Positions 23,110 through 31,328 of a stretch of DNA of 33,233 bases are shown here, piece after piece. The stretch is taken from assembly GCF_003846175.1 (NCBI RefSeq), contig NZ_ML123046.1, forward strand, positions 504,393 to 537,625, read 5' to 3'. Position numbers and translations under genes: made by a program. Every line of letters starts with the position of its first letter. The first letter of the stretch is position 1. The stretch is from Streptomyces sp. ADI95-17. Lineage in GTDB: Bacteria; Actinomycetota; Actinomycetes; Streptomycetales; Streptomycetaceae. The notes below the pieces were generated by a model that saw only the letters and a list, made by a program, of their open reading frames with translations, was not told where the DNA came from and did not search any database.

Positions 23110-24391
23110 TGATCACCGCGTCGATCCTGCGGTCCGCCTCGCGCGCGGCGTCCCGCACGGACGCCTTTCCGGTGGCGATGCGCTCCAGCATCTCGGGCAG
23201 CACATTGGACTTCTCCGCCGAGGTCCAGCCGGGGGCGAGCGGGGTGACCCAGCCGCGCGCCGCGGCCTGGGCGGCCGGACCGTTGATCCCTCCGGCGGCG
23301 ACATCGGCGAGCTGCACGGTGTTGTTCGGGAGGGTGTTGGCGGCGATCAGCTTCCGCTGCGACTCGCCGTCGGTGAACACACGGATCCAGTCGGCGGCCA
23401 GCTCCTGGTTCCGCGACTTGGCGGGCACGGCCAGGGTGGAGCCCCCGAGGAACGGCGGAAGCAGCTTCCCGGACGGGCCGGGGAGGGCGAAGGTGGCGAA
23501 CTTGCCCTTGAGGCGCGGGTCGCCCCCGGAGCGGGCGTCGGCGGCGGCCTGCGCCTCCCAGGTGTTGCCGTAGAAGACGCCGACCTTGCCCTGCCCGACG
23601 ACGGCCGGCTGGTCGCCGTTGTCCTTCGCCCGGTCGCCGACGTAGTAGTCGTCCAGGAGCTTCTTCCAGGCGGTGAGCCCGGCCACGGACTTCGGCGAGG
23701 AGAGGGCACCCTGCCAGCGGCCGTCCTTCTCCACCGCCATCTCACCGCCCGCGTCCTTGACGAAGGCCATGGCAGCGGACCAGTAGCGGCCGGGCATGTA
23801 GAGGGCCGAGAAGCCGTGGTCCTCGCTACCGTACTTCGCCTTGAGCCGGTCCAGGCCGGAGATCAGCTCGGGGTAGGTGCGCGGGGCGCGGGTGATCCCG
23901 GCGCCCTTGAAGTAGTCGGTGCGGTAGACACCGACACGAGCTCCCGCGTAGTACGGCACGCAGTACGTCCGGTTGTCGTGGCGACAGGCGTCGGCGAGCG
24001 CGGGCAGCCACTGCCCGGACCGCTCGAAGGTCTTCGGGTCCAGCGGTGCGAAGGCGTCGTTGACGATGTAGTTGGTGGTCTCGCTGTTGCCCATCTCCAC
24101 CACGTCGGGCACGTTCCGGCCCGCGAGGACGGCGTCCAGCTTCTGGTTCTTCGTCGTCCACTGCTGGTACTGGACATCGACCTTCACGCCCGGGTGCTGC
24201 TTCGCGAACCGCTGGTTGGCGGAGGCGACCATCTCCGGCCAGCTCTCGCGGGCGTCCACGGTCAGCCACACGGTCAGATCGCCGCCCGAGCCACCGCCCG
24301 GCGCGCCGCCCTCTCCCGAGCTGCACCCCACCACCGTGAGCAGCAACAGGGCTCCCAGGATCCCGGATCGGCGGGGCAGACGCAGTGTCAT
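23099..24391 (-). CDS. Extracellular solute-binding lipoprotein (ABC importer)
   Basis: This 430-residue protein has a lipoprotein signal: basic start MTLRLPRRSG, hydrophobic ILGALLLLTVVG and lipobox VVGC with Cys23. The mature part shows the family 1 binding-protein pattern: LTVWLTVDARESWPEMV, GVKVDVQYQQWTTKNQKLDAVLAG and DVVEMGNSETTNYI, and later LGGSTLAVPAKSRNQELAADWI. It would capture a sugar or oligosaccharide outside the membrane. ATG 24391 follows CGGAGGAATCC. It is the promoter-proximal gene of the operon, opposite the amidinotransferase. Confidence 0.92.
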   Translation of the reverse strand: MTLRLPRRSGILGALLLLTVVGCSSGEGGAPGGGSGGDLTVWLTVDARESWPEMVASANQRFAKQHPGVKVDVQYQQWTTKNQKLDAVLAGRNVPDVVEMGNSETTNYIVNDAFAPLDPKTFERSGQWLPALADACRHDNRTYCVPYYAGARVGVYRTDYFKGAGITRAPRTYPELISGLDRLKAKYGSEDHGFSALYMPGRYWSAAMAFVKDAGGEMAVEKDGRWQGALSSPKSVAGLTAWKKLLDDYYVGDRAKDNGDQPAVVGQGKVGVFYGNTWEAQAAADARSGGDPRLKGKFATFALPGPSGKLLPPFLGGSTLAVPAKSRNQELAADWIRVFTDGESQRKLIAANTLPNNTVQLADVAAGGINGPAAQAAARGWVTPLAPGWTSAEKSNVLPEMLERIATGKASVRDAAREADRRIDAVINER

Positions 24392-24706
24392 GGATTCCTC
24401 CGTGCGGGATTCATCGAGACGTTCGGGACTCGGGCGACGGTCTTCTCACTACCCCGCGGACCGGAGCTCCCCGCCGCGACACGGAGTTTCGGCCGGAAGA
24501 CAACGGTGTGCTTCCCACGAAGGGCCCAGCGTCCCTGCGCTGCGCTGCGCCGATGCCGGAGGCCGCCCGGGGGACGGGGGGCCGCACTCAGGCCACAGTG
24601 ACGTGAATGCCTCGGTGAGTAGCCGAGTGGCTCTTGACGGTGACGGTGTGCTGCCCGCAGTTTGAGCCTCTGCGGCACTCCACGACCCCGATCGAAGGGC
24701 TTGTAC
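24392..24706. promoter_or_regulatory. Divergent promoter region between importer and amidinotransferase
   Basis: This 315-base gap should hold the promoters of both divergent operons. A TTGACG at 24634-24639 could be a -35 box for the amidinotransferase, but no good -10 follows. A small inverted repeat CTCGG-N7-CCGAG (about 24611-24627) is nearby. I see no gene in it. Confidence 0.35.
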
Positions 24707-25885
24707 GTGACCGAGCAGACGACCACCGTGTCCGACACCTCCGCCCCCGCCGGCTCCGAGCGCCCCGTGCGGGTCAACGCATGGAACGGCTGGGATCCCC
24801 TGCGGCATGTGATCGTCGGCCGCGCGGAGGGCACCGTGGTGCAGGCCCCCGAACACGCGGTGCGCCGCGACTACCCCGACGACGGCTTCCCGCTGGGGAC
24901 GTACGGTCCGATGCCGGCGGACATGGTGGCCGAGGCCGAGCAGCAGCTGGACGACTTCGCGGACATGCTGCGACGGCGCGGCGTCCGGGTGGACCGACCC
25001 ACCCCGGTCGACTTCACCCAGGAGGTGTCCACGCCGGAGTGGACGCACGACTCGATGTTCGGCTGCATGCCGCCCCGGGACCTGCTGCTCACGGTCGGCA
25101 ACGAGGTCCTCGAAGCGACCATGTCGTACCGCAGCCGCTGGTTCGAGTACCTGTGCTATCGGCCGGTCCTGCAAAGCCTGTTCGACGCCGACGACCGGAT
25201 GCGCTGGGAGGCCGCGCCCAAGCCGCGGCTCACGGACGCCTCCTACAAGACCGGGTTCTGGGACACGTACAACGACCTGCCGACCGAGGAGCAGTTGGCC
25301 AGGGTCCGCGACTACGATCTGGTGCTCACCGAGGCGGAGCCGCTCTTCGACGCCGCGGACGTGGCGCGGTTCGGCAAGGACCTCTTCGTGCAGCTGTCGT
25401 TCGTCACCAACAGGAGCGGCTACGAGTGGCTGCGCCGCCACTTCCCCGACCACCGGGTGCACGCGGTGACCTCGACCAACACGCATCCGCTGCACATCGA
25501 CGCGACCTGGGTGCCGCTGCGGCCCGGCCTCGTGCTGCACTGCGGAGAGCGGCTCGCGGACGCCGAGCTGATGGAGTTCTTCAAGCTCAACGACTGGGAG
25601 ATCGTGGAGGCCGTGCAGCCGGCCAGCTGGGATCATCCGCCGAAGCTGTCCTTCTGCAGCCCCTGGCTCGCCGGGAACATGCTGAACCTCGACGAGAACA
25701 CGCTGTGCGTGGAGGAGAAGGAGGTGCGGCTCGCCGAGCAGCTGTCCTCGTACGGGTTCGAGATCGTGCCGGTGCCGTTCCGGGCGGTCGGGCCGTTCGG
25801 CGGCGGGCTGCACTGCGCGACCGTAGACATCGAGCGGGACGGCACCATGGAGGACTACTTCCCGCACCGGTACGGCCGGTTCTAG
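24707..25885 (+). CDS. Glycine/inosamine-type amidinotransferase
   Basis: This 392-residue protein is clearly of the AGAT/StrB family. Opening VNAWNGWDPLRHVIVGRAEG (about 23-42) and AAPKPRLTDASY (169-180) are conserved. GKDLFVQLSFVTNRSGYEWL contains the glycine of the binding pocket, HPLHIDATWVPLRPG carries the catalytic His263, and GGGLHCATVD carries the nucleophile Cys370. It moves an amidino group from arginine to an amine, making a guanidine. The acceptor (glycine or an amino-sugar/cyclitol) cannot be read. GTG 24707 follows GAAGGG by seven bases; a longer frame from 24662 exists but has no ribosome site. Confidence 0.9.
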   Translation: MTEQTTTVSDTSAPAGSERPVRVNAWNGWDPLRHVIVGRAEGTVVQAPEHAVRRDYPDDGFPLGTYGPMPADMVAEAEQQLDDFADMLRRRGVRVDRPTPVDFTQEVSTPEWTHDSMFGCMPPRDLLLTVGNEVLEATMSYRSRWFEYLCYRPVLQSLFDADDRMRWEAAPKPRLTDASYKTGFWDTYNDLPTEEQLARVRDYDLVLTEAEPLFDAADVARFGKDLFVQLSFVTNRSGYEWLRRHFPDHRVHAVTSTNTHPLHIDATWVPLRPGLVLHCGERLADAELMEFFKLNDWEIVEAVQPASWDHPPKLSFCSPWLAGNMLNLDENTLCVEEKEVRLAEQLSSYGFEIVPVPFRAVGPFGGGLHCATVDIERDGTMEDYFPHRYGRF

Positions 25886-25896
25886 GCGAATCCGCG

Positions 25897-26646
25897 GTGG
25901 TCACGGACGGGATCGGCGCGGTCGTCCTCGACTTCTACGGGACGCTCGTACGGATGGTGGAACCGCTGCCGCCGGACCACCGCGGCATCTTCGCCCGCCG
26001 GGGCCTTGCGGCACAGGGCGAACTCTGGGGCGACCAGTGGTCGGTGGGCCCCGGCGAGGGCGAGGAACACGCCGCGCACTCGGCCGACGAGACGGCGTAC
26101 GTGACGTGGGAGCGCGACCGGCTGCGGCGCCGGGCGCGGGCCTGCGGTGTGCCGGAGGCCGAGCTCGAAGGCCTGGTCGCCGAACTCGACCGGGCGATGA
26201 AGGCGGTTCGGCTCGACCTCTACCCGGACGTGCCCGGGGTGCTCGCGGAGCTGCGGGCCCGGGGCCTGCTGATCGGGGTGTGCTCCAACTGGTTCTGGAA
26301 CCTGGAGGAGTGTGTCGCGGCGGTGGGGATCGGCGGGGCCGTGGATGTGGTGGTGGGCTCCGCGCAGGCGGGTGCCCGCAAGCCGCATCCGCTGATCTAC
26401 CGCACGCTGGTGGAGCGTTGCGCGCTGCCGGCGGACCGGGTGCTGTTCGTCGGGGACATGTGGGTACCCGATGTGCTCGGTCCGCTGACGGCGGGGATGC
26501 GGGCGGTGCACCTGTGGCGGCCCGACCGGGCGGTCGACGGTGTAGCGCCGCCCCTGCCGGAGGGGGCGGCGCGGATCACCGGCCTGCGGGAGCTCATCCC
26601 GGCAGTGGACTCCGGTGGCGGAGACGGTCGAGGAGGTTCCGGGTGA
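25897..26646 (+). CDS. HAD-family hydrolase
   Basis: This 249-residue protein has HAD motif I VLDFYGTLV (Asp12, with Tyr in place of the second Asp), motif II CSNWFWNLE, motif III Lys in ARKPHP and motif IV GDMWVPDVLG. DFYGT is typical of dehalogenase-like or atypical HADs; many are phosphatases, but the second Asp of DxD is missing, so phosphatase action is less sure. In StrB-type pathways a phosphatase follows amidino transfer. It begins 11 bases after the amidinotransferase stop. The last 53 bases overlap the opposing gene. Confidence 0.8.
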   Translation: MVTDGIGAVVLDFYGTLVRMVEPLPPDHRGIFARRGLAAQGELWGDQWSVGPGEGEEHAAHSADETAYVTWERDRLRRRARACGVPEAELEGLVAELDRAMKAVRLDLYPDVPGVLAELRARGLLIGVCSNWFWNLEECVAAVGIGGAVDVVVGSAQAGARKPHPLIYRTLVERCALPADRVLFVGDMWVPDVLGPLTAGMRAVHLWRPDRAVDGVAPPLPEGAARITGLRELIPAVDSGGGDGRGGSG

Positions 26647-28072
26647 CACGGACGACGGCCGGGTCCTGTTCGAGTCCGCAGACCACGGGCCAGTCCGTGG
26701 TACCCGCGGTGAAGACGGTGCCGCCGGCGGTGTAGAGGCCCATGGTCGCGGCACGCGGGCTGCTGATGGACGGTTCGCGCACGGGACCGTTCCAGTGACC
26801 CCATTTGAAATGATGGAAGTCCTCGTGCACCGGTTCGAGGACGTGAATTCCGAGAATGAGGAAGGAGTCCGGAGTTCCGTCCTCCCCGGTGGCACGGGCG
26901 ATTCCGCTCTCGTCGTACGAGAACGCGGCTCCGTCGCATTCGTATCCGATGAGAGGCGTTCCCGATCCAAGCCGGTCCGCTGTTCCCCCGTCGGATCCGT
27001 CGCGCAATCCGGTGCCTTCGAAGATCCAGTGATCGGCGTGCTGCACGGTGTATCCGACGCGGGGCCGGTCGCCGGGCCATTCGGTGGCGGGCCACATTCC
27101 ACCGTTCCGGAAACTCACCCCGGTGAGCGCGTTCTCCGGATTGCCGACCCCGTCGGGAACGGGCGCCCACCACTGGTCGGTTGCGGGCAGGTGGGGATAT
27201 TCGTCGCCGACGTGGTGATCGGTGTCCGAGACGAAAGCGGTGTTCCGGTCGGTCGGATGCACCCGCCACCAGCAGGCGTTGGCACTGAGAAAGGCGATGT
27301 TCCCGCCGTCGTGGACGAATCGCTCCGCGTGGGTGCGCATGGCCGCGCTCCAGTATTCGTCGTGCCCGACACTGAGCAGGAGGTCGTACGAGGAGAGCAG
27401 CCCGGGGTCCTCGTGCAGGTCGAGGTCGGTGCAGTACTCGACGGGGTAGCCGTGGCGTTCCAGCCAGGCCACGAAGGGCGCGTCCCAGTAGGCGAGGTCG
27501 ATCACGCCTCCGGGGCGGTGCAGGCTGACCTTGTGACCTCGGGGTTCACCGTCACCGCCGGCCCGGTGGACGGGATGGTCGTAGAGGCTGACGGCGCGAT
27601 CCAGGCCGGGCCGGTCGGAACGGTTGTAGGCGTGCCGGGTGAAGGTGGACTTCTTGTAGAGGATGCGGGAACGGCTGCCGGGGGTGCGGGGGCGTACGAC
27701 GAAGAACTCTCTGGCGTGCCCTTCGAGCTGCTCCGCGCCGAGGAGGGGAGGATTCCCGGGGCGGCCCGGGCCGCATTCGATGAATTCGACCAGATGGATT
27801 CCCGGCTGCCAGTCCTCCGGTACGGGAAGGGCGAGCGGCGGCCAGTCCCAGTCGTCGGCGGGCGAAGCGAGCCCGGGTAATCCGTCGGGATGGTCGGGCG
27901 GGGTGTGCCGGGTGCCCGCATGCTCCCCGGATTCCCCGACGGGTATGAGTTCCCGGCCGAGCCGGTAGAAACGAAGACGGAACCGTGGGGCGTCGGTGGA
28001 GAGATGGAGTGTCATTTCCCCGCCGACGGCGACGCTTTCACGTCCGAGATATCCCTCAATCATGCCGCTCAT
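26594..28072 (-). CDS. N,N-dimethylformamidase beta subunit-like protein
   Basis: This 492-residue protein resembles the C-terminal large domain of the DMFase large subunit. Motifs include RILYKKSTFTRHAYNR, VSLYDHPVHR, GGVIDLAYWDAPFVAWLERHGY, YDLLLSVGHDEYWSAAMR (about 229-246) and TPLIGYECDGAAF (about 372-384). The family uses a mononuclear iron bound by two Tyr and a Glu; Tyr240 and Glu378 are candidates, but this is a guess. It hydrolyses amide C-N bonds. The N-terminal 130 residues form a beta-rich leader. Start ATG 28072 has no strong ribosome site; 28063 is an alternative. Codon use is a little AT-richer than its neighbours, hinting at a separate origin. Confidence 0.78.
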   Translation of the reverse strand: MSGMIEGYLGRESVAVGGEMTLHLSTDAPRFRLRFYRLGRELIPVGESGEHAGTRHTPPDHPDGLPGLASPADDWDWPPLALPVPEDWQPGIHLVEFIECGPGRPGNPPLLGAEQLEGHAREFFVVRPRTPGSRSRILYKKSTFTRHAYNRSDRPGLDRAVSLYDHPVHRAGGDGEPRGHKVSLHRPGGVIDLAYWDAPFVAWLERHGYPVEYCTDLDLHEDPGLLSSYDLLLSVGHDEYWSAAMRTHAERFVHDGGNIAFLSANACWWRVHPTDRNTAFVSDTDHHVGDEYPHLPATDQWWAPVPDGVGNPENALTGVSFRNGGMWPATEWPGDRPRVGYTVQHADHWIFEGTGLRDGSDGGTADRLGSGTPLIGYECDGAAFSYDESGIARATGEDGTPDSFLILGIHVLEPVHEDFHHFKWGHWNGPVREPSISSPRAATMGLYTAGGTVFTAGTTDWPVVCGLEQDPAVVRVTRNLLDRLRHRSPLPG

Positions 28073-28232
28073 GCTAGGGAGTCGTCACGGGGGCGACAAC
28101 GGTGCTGTCAACCGGCCATTCCGTGCCCTGTTTTCGGACACGGCGAGTGGGGCGAGATTTTCTGTCCCACCTTCTGGGTAGGGCGGATCCGGAATAAGGC
28201 ACGGGCCGTCCGTCGACCGGTGAGGGGCTCGC
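28073..28232. promoter_or_regulatory. Divergent promoter region with short inverted repeat
   Basis: This is the 160-base gap between the DMFase-like gene (-) and the methyltransferase gene (+). CCGTG (28121-28125) and CACGG (28139-28143) flank an AT-rich centre CCCTGTTTTCGGA, the only AT-rich patch. It may be an operator or promoter core. GAGGGG at about 28222 is the ribosome site of the methyltransferase. Confidence 0.3.
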
Positions 28233-29093
28233 ATGAGCAATGAATTCCGCGGTGAATTCCGTGTACGGGAACTGGTGCTGGGGATCGAGGGGCTCGCGCT
28301 GCTGCGCCACGCCGTGGACGGTGACGGGAAATTCCTCCAGGAACGGGTGGCGGAGATCCGCCGCTTCGCCCTCGACGAGGAGAAGCTTCCGGACGGCGGG
28401 GCTCTGGTCAGCGAGCTCGACGCGGCGGCGGGCTACGCGTCCTGGTCGGCGGTGTACGACTCGCTGCCCAGCTCGTACATCGAGGTGGAGGAGCCGGTCG
28501 TCCGCACGATCCTGGACGGGATCGCACCGGGAGCGGCCCTCGACGCCGCCTGCGGCACCGGCCGCCAGACCCGGGCGCTGACCGCCTCCGGTCACCGGGT
28601 CATCGGCGTCGACCAGTCGCCGCAGATGATCGCCAAGGCCCGCGAGCACGCCCCGGACGCCGAGTTCCGCGTGGGACACCTGGAACGTCTGCCGCTCGAC
28701 GACGACTCCGTCGATCTCGCCGTCTGCTCGCTGGCCATGACGCACCTTCCGGACCTTGCCCCCGCCGTGGCGGAGCTGGCCCGGGTGGTCCGGCCGGGCG
28801 GGCGGATCGTCGTCTCGGACATGCACCCGTTCGTGATCGCGCTCCAGGGACAGTGTCTCTTCGTGCACGGCTCCGAGGAACTCGCCTTCGTCCGCAACCA
28901 CGTCCATCTGCCGAGCCGCTACCTGGAGGCGTTCGGACAGGCGGGGCTGCGGGTGCGCGGCTGCCACGAGCCGCTGTTCAACGGGCGTCTCGCGCCCGGT
29001 GGTTACGAGGAGTTCATCGCGGACGCGGCCCGTGCCGCCTGGGACGGTCTCCCGATCGTCGTCGTCTGGGACGTCGAGGTCCCCGCCCGGTAA
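28233..29093 (+). CDS. SAM-dependent class I methyltransferase
   Basis: This 286-residue protein has motif I LDAACGTGRQ (about 103-112), GVDQSPQMIAKA (125-136), LPLDDDSVDLAVCSLAMTHL and RPGGRIVVSDMHP. The last three are the post-I, II and III motifs of the ubiE-like methyltransferases. The N-terminal 90 residues are helical and could recognise the substrate; WSAVYDSLPSSYIEVEE is the usual start of the fold. It could methylate an N or O of the cluster product. It runs with the GNAT gene nine bases downstream. Confidence 0.88.
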   Translation: MSNEFRGEFRVRELVLGIEGLALLRHAVDGDGKFLQERVAEIRRFALDEEKLPDGGALVSELDAAAGYASWSAVYDSLPSSYIEVEEPVVRTILDGIAPGAALDAACGTGRQTRALTASGHRVIGVDQSPQMIAKAREHAPDAEFRVGHLERLPLDDDSVDLAVCSLAMTHLPDLAPAVAELARVVRPGGRIVVSDMHPFVIALQGQCLFVHGSEELAFVRNHVHLPSRYLEAFGQAGLRVRGCHEPLFNGRLAPGGYEEFIADAARAAWDGLPIVVVWDVEVPAR

Positions 29094-29102
29094 GGAGGCA
29101 CC

Positions 29103-29861
29103 ATGGCCCTGGCACTGGTTCGTCACTCGGAACGGCCCGAGCTGTGGGACCGCATCCCCGAGCGGTTCGCCGGCGTGGTGCCCGAGTACAACCTGCACGG
29201 AGACATCAACGGCGACTACTGGAACCGGCTGTTCGACGATTTCCCGGAGTTCCAGTTCGTCCTGTACGACGACGAGCACGACACGATCGTCGGGGCCGGC
29301 CGCTCGCTGCCCCGCACCTGGGACGGCACCGCGGCGGACCTCGGTCCGGGCCTGGACGACTCGATCGCGCGGGCCTTCGCGGACCGCGACGCCGGGCGCG
29401 CCCCGGACGCGCTGTGCGCGCTGGGCATCGAGGTCGCGGAGGACCATCAGGGCCGGGGGCTGTCCAAGGTGCTGCTCGACGCGATGTCGGACACGGCACG
29501 GCGCGCCGGTCTCGCGACGGTCCTGGTACCGGTGCGTCCCACCTGGAAGGAGCGGTATCCACTGGTGCTGATCGAGCGGTACGCGGCGTGGACCCGGGAC
29601 GACGGCACCCCGTTCGACCCGTGGATCCGGACCCAGGTGGGCGCGGGCGGCACCCTCGCGGCGGCGTCCGGGCGTTCCTCGCGGATCACTGGGACGGTCG
29701 CCGAGTGGGAGAGCTGGACGGGCCTCGCCTTCCCGGAGGACGGGGAGTACGTCTTCCCCGGTGGTCTCGCACCGCTCCGGGTCGACCGGGCGCGGGATCT
29801 GGCCGCGTACTGGGAACCCGGAGTGTGGATCACGCACCGGGCCGGGGACCGGCGGCCCTAG
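29103..29861 (+). CDS. GNAT-family N-acetyltransferase
   Basis: This 252-residue protein has a GNAT fold. The acetyl-CoA loop EDHQGRGLSKVLLDAM (about 113-128, Q/R-x-x-G-x-G/A) is clear, and LVRHSERPELWDRIPE is the N-terminal part. The C-terminal half is longer than usual (PLVLIERYAAWTR, LRVDRARDLAAYWEPGVWI) and may bind substrate. It starts after AAGGAGG at the methyltransferase stop. It could acylate an amino group of the product, or give self-resistance. Its end overlaps the opposing gene by four bases. Confidence 0.85.
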   Translation: MALALVRHSERPELWDRIPERFAGVVPEYNLHGDINGDYWNRLFDDFPEFQFVLYDDEHDTIVGAGRSLPRTWDGTAADLGPGLDDSIARAFADRDAGRAPDALCALGIEVAEDHQGRGLSKVLLDAMSDTARRAGLATVLVPVRPTWKERYPLVLIERYAAWTRDDGTPFDPWIRTQVGAGGTLAAASGRSSRITGTVAEWESWTGLAFPEDGEYVFPGGLAPLRVDRARDLAAYWEPGVWITHRAGDRRP

Positions 29862-30955
29862 GAGAGACCCTCGCCCGCGCGGACAGCGGTCCACGCGAGC
29901 GCGGCCATCGCACGGACCTCGTCCGGGCCCGCCTCGGGGCGGCGTTCGGGCGGGAGTCCGGCGGGTCCGGCGGTGGCCACGGCGGAGTGCCGCAGTCGGT
30001 CGAGCGCGTCGGCGGGTACCCCCTCCGGGTGCGGCCCCAGGCGGCGCGATGCATGGACGGCCTGCCGTCCGAGCAGCAGACAGTGGGTCCACAGCTCCTC
30101 CGCGAACGCGCCGCCGAAGGACCGGGCCACCTCCGCCGCGAGGTCCTCCGGCAGATGCGCGGCCCGCGCGGCGCGGACCGTGTCCTCCGTGAGGCCGGTC
30201 GCGGGCAGGGCGTCCCGCCAGCGGTGGTGGCCGCGCCCGCCGTCGGCGCCGTGCTCCTGTCCGACGAGCCGGATGTAGCCCTCCCCATACCGCATGTACG
30301 GGATCCAGCCCGGCTCCTCCAGTACGCGGCCCCGGTCCAGCAGAGGTGCGGCGTCCGCGGCGGAGGTGGGACAGACGGCGAGACGGATGCCCTGGGCGGC
30401 ATGGTCGTTGATGCTGGTCGTCCCGATGTGCTCGACGATGTTCGGTACGGCGAGCAGGCTCATCCGGCCACGCCCCCGGAAGAAGACGGAGAGCAGCTCG
30501 TCGTCATGGCGCTCGGCGCTGTCACGGGCGTAGGCGCGGAACGCGGCGGCGCTCCGGGCCGGCAGACAGACAGCGAGGGACGGCGTGAACTCGTCGGGGA
30601 CGGCCCGTACCCAGGAGGCACCGGCGAGGGCGGCGAGACGGGCGGCGGCGCCGTTGCGGGCGTGCCAGTTGGTGTAGAAGACCAGCGCCTCGTCGGGGAA
30701 CCGGGTGGCGGCGTTGGTGACGATCTCCAGGAGCTCGGCAGGGGCGTCGACATCGTCCTGGACGACGAGGTGGTGGCTGGCCTCCGGGGCAGCGGCCGAC
30801 CAGGCAACCAGAGCGGTGCGCAGGGCGGAGGGCGGGCCCTCCGGGGCGGGGTCGAGGGCGAGGCCGTCCAGCCGCAGCCGGTCAGCGAGGTCCTGGGCCT
30901 GAGCGAGTCGTACGGGGTGGGTCATGACGGCCGAACTCACTTGAGGCTTGGTCAC
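29858..30955 (-). CDS. Glycosyltransferase-like protein (paralogue of the first)
   Basis: This 365-residue protein matches the first part of the protein at 15709. Shared elements are SSAVMTHPVR, PSALRTALVAWSA, HHLVVQDDV (Asp67-Asp68), ARNGAAARLAALAGASW, LAVPNIVEH and a late AVATAGPAGL. It lacks the SDR-like part. GTG 30955 follows GAGGAGCGCA. It marks the other end of the cluster and faces the methyltransferase-GNAT operon. Two non-identical transferases suggest two glycosyl steps or two acceptors. Confidence 0.7.
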   Translation of the reverse strand: MTKPQVSSAVMTHPVRLAQAQDLADRLRLDGLALDPAPEGPPSALRTALVAWSAAAPEASHHLVVQDDVDAPAELLEIVTNAATRFPDEALVFYTNWHARNGAAARLAALAGASWVRAVPDEFTPSLAVCLPARSAAAFRAYARDSAERHDDELLSVFFRGRGRMSLLAVPNIVEHIGTTSINDHAAQGIRLAVCPTSAADAAPLLDRGRVLEEPGWIPYMRYGEGYIRLVGQEHGADGGRGHHRWRDALPATGLTEDTVRAARAAHLPEDLAAEVARSFGGAFAEELWTHCLLLGRQAVHASRRLGPHPEGVPADALDRLRHSAVATAGPAGLPPERRPEAGPDEVRAMAALAWTAVRAGEGLS

Positions 30956-31040
30956 ACTGCGCTCCTCGGCAGGGGTGGTCGTCGGTCATGGTCGCAGAGC
31001 GCGGACGGACGGGCCTCGGTGTACCGGGAGTTTGGCCGGA

Positions 31041-31328
31041 TCAGTAGCGGTGGCGAGTGTTCCAGTGGGAACGGGCAACAGGCTCACCATCGGTGGAATA
31101 ACGAACGGCGCGGTGGCGGCGGGGGCCAGGAGTGCTGTCGCCGGGTGCGTCCGGGGACCGGCGGTTGCCGAGGAGCAGGCCGAGGACGATGAGCCAGCAC
31201 AGGCCGATGACGGCATCGGCGTACACCGTGACAGCGAGCGGAAGGGCGGCGCCGTGCACGGCCGTCACCGCGACCGCCGAAAGACCGGTCCCTGCGGCGA
31301 GCACCAGGTACCTCAGGGGTCGCCACAC
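31041..31328 (-). CDS. Small two-helix membrane protein of unknown function
   Basis: The protein is 95 residues from GTG 31328, chosen because GAGAGGTG stands seven bases upstream; a longer frame reaches 31520 but begins with unlikely polar sequence. Two hydrophobic segments, YLVLAAGTGLSAVAVTAVHG and AVTVYADAVIGLCWLIVLGLLLG, are followed by a basic tail (NRRSPDAPGD, RRHRAVRYSTDG). I do not recognise the family. It probably spans the membrane twice with both ends inside. The cluster border lies just beside it. The gap 31329-31558 holds nothing clear. Confidence 0.55.
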   Translation of the reverse strand: MWRPLRYLVLAAGTGLSAVAVTAVHGAALPLAVTVYADAVIGLCWLIVLGLLLGNRRSPDAPGDSTPGPRRHRAVRYSTDGEPVARSHWNTRHRY

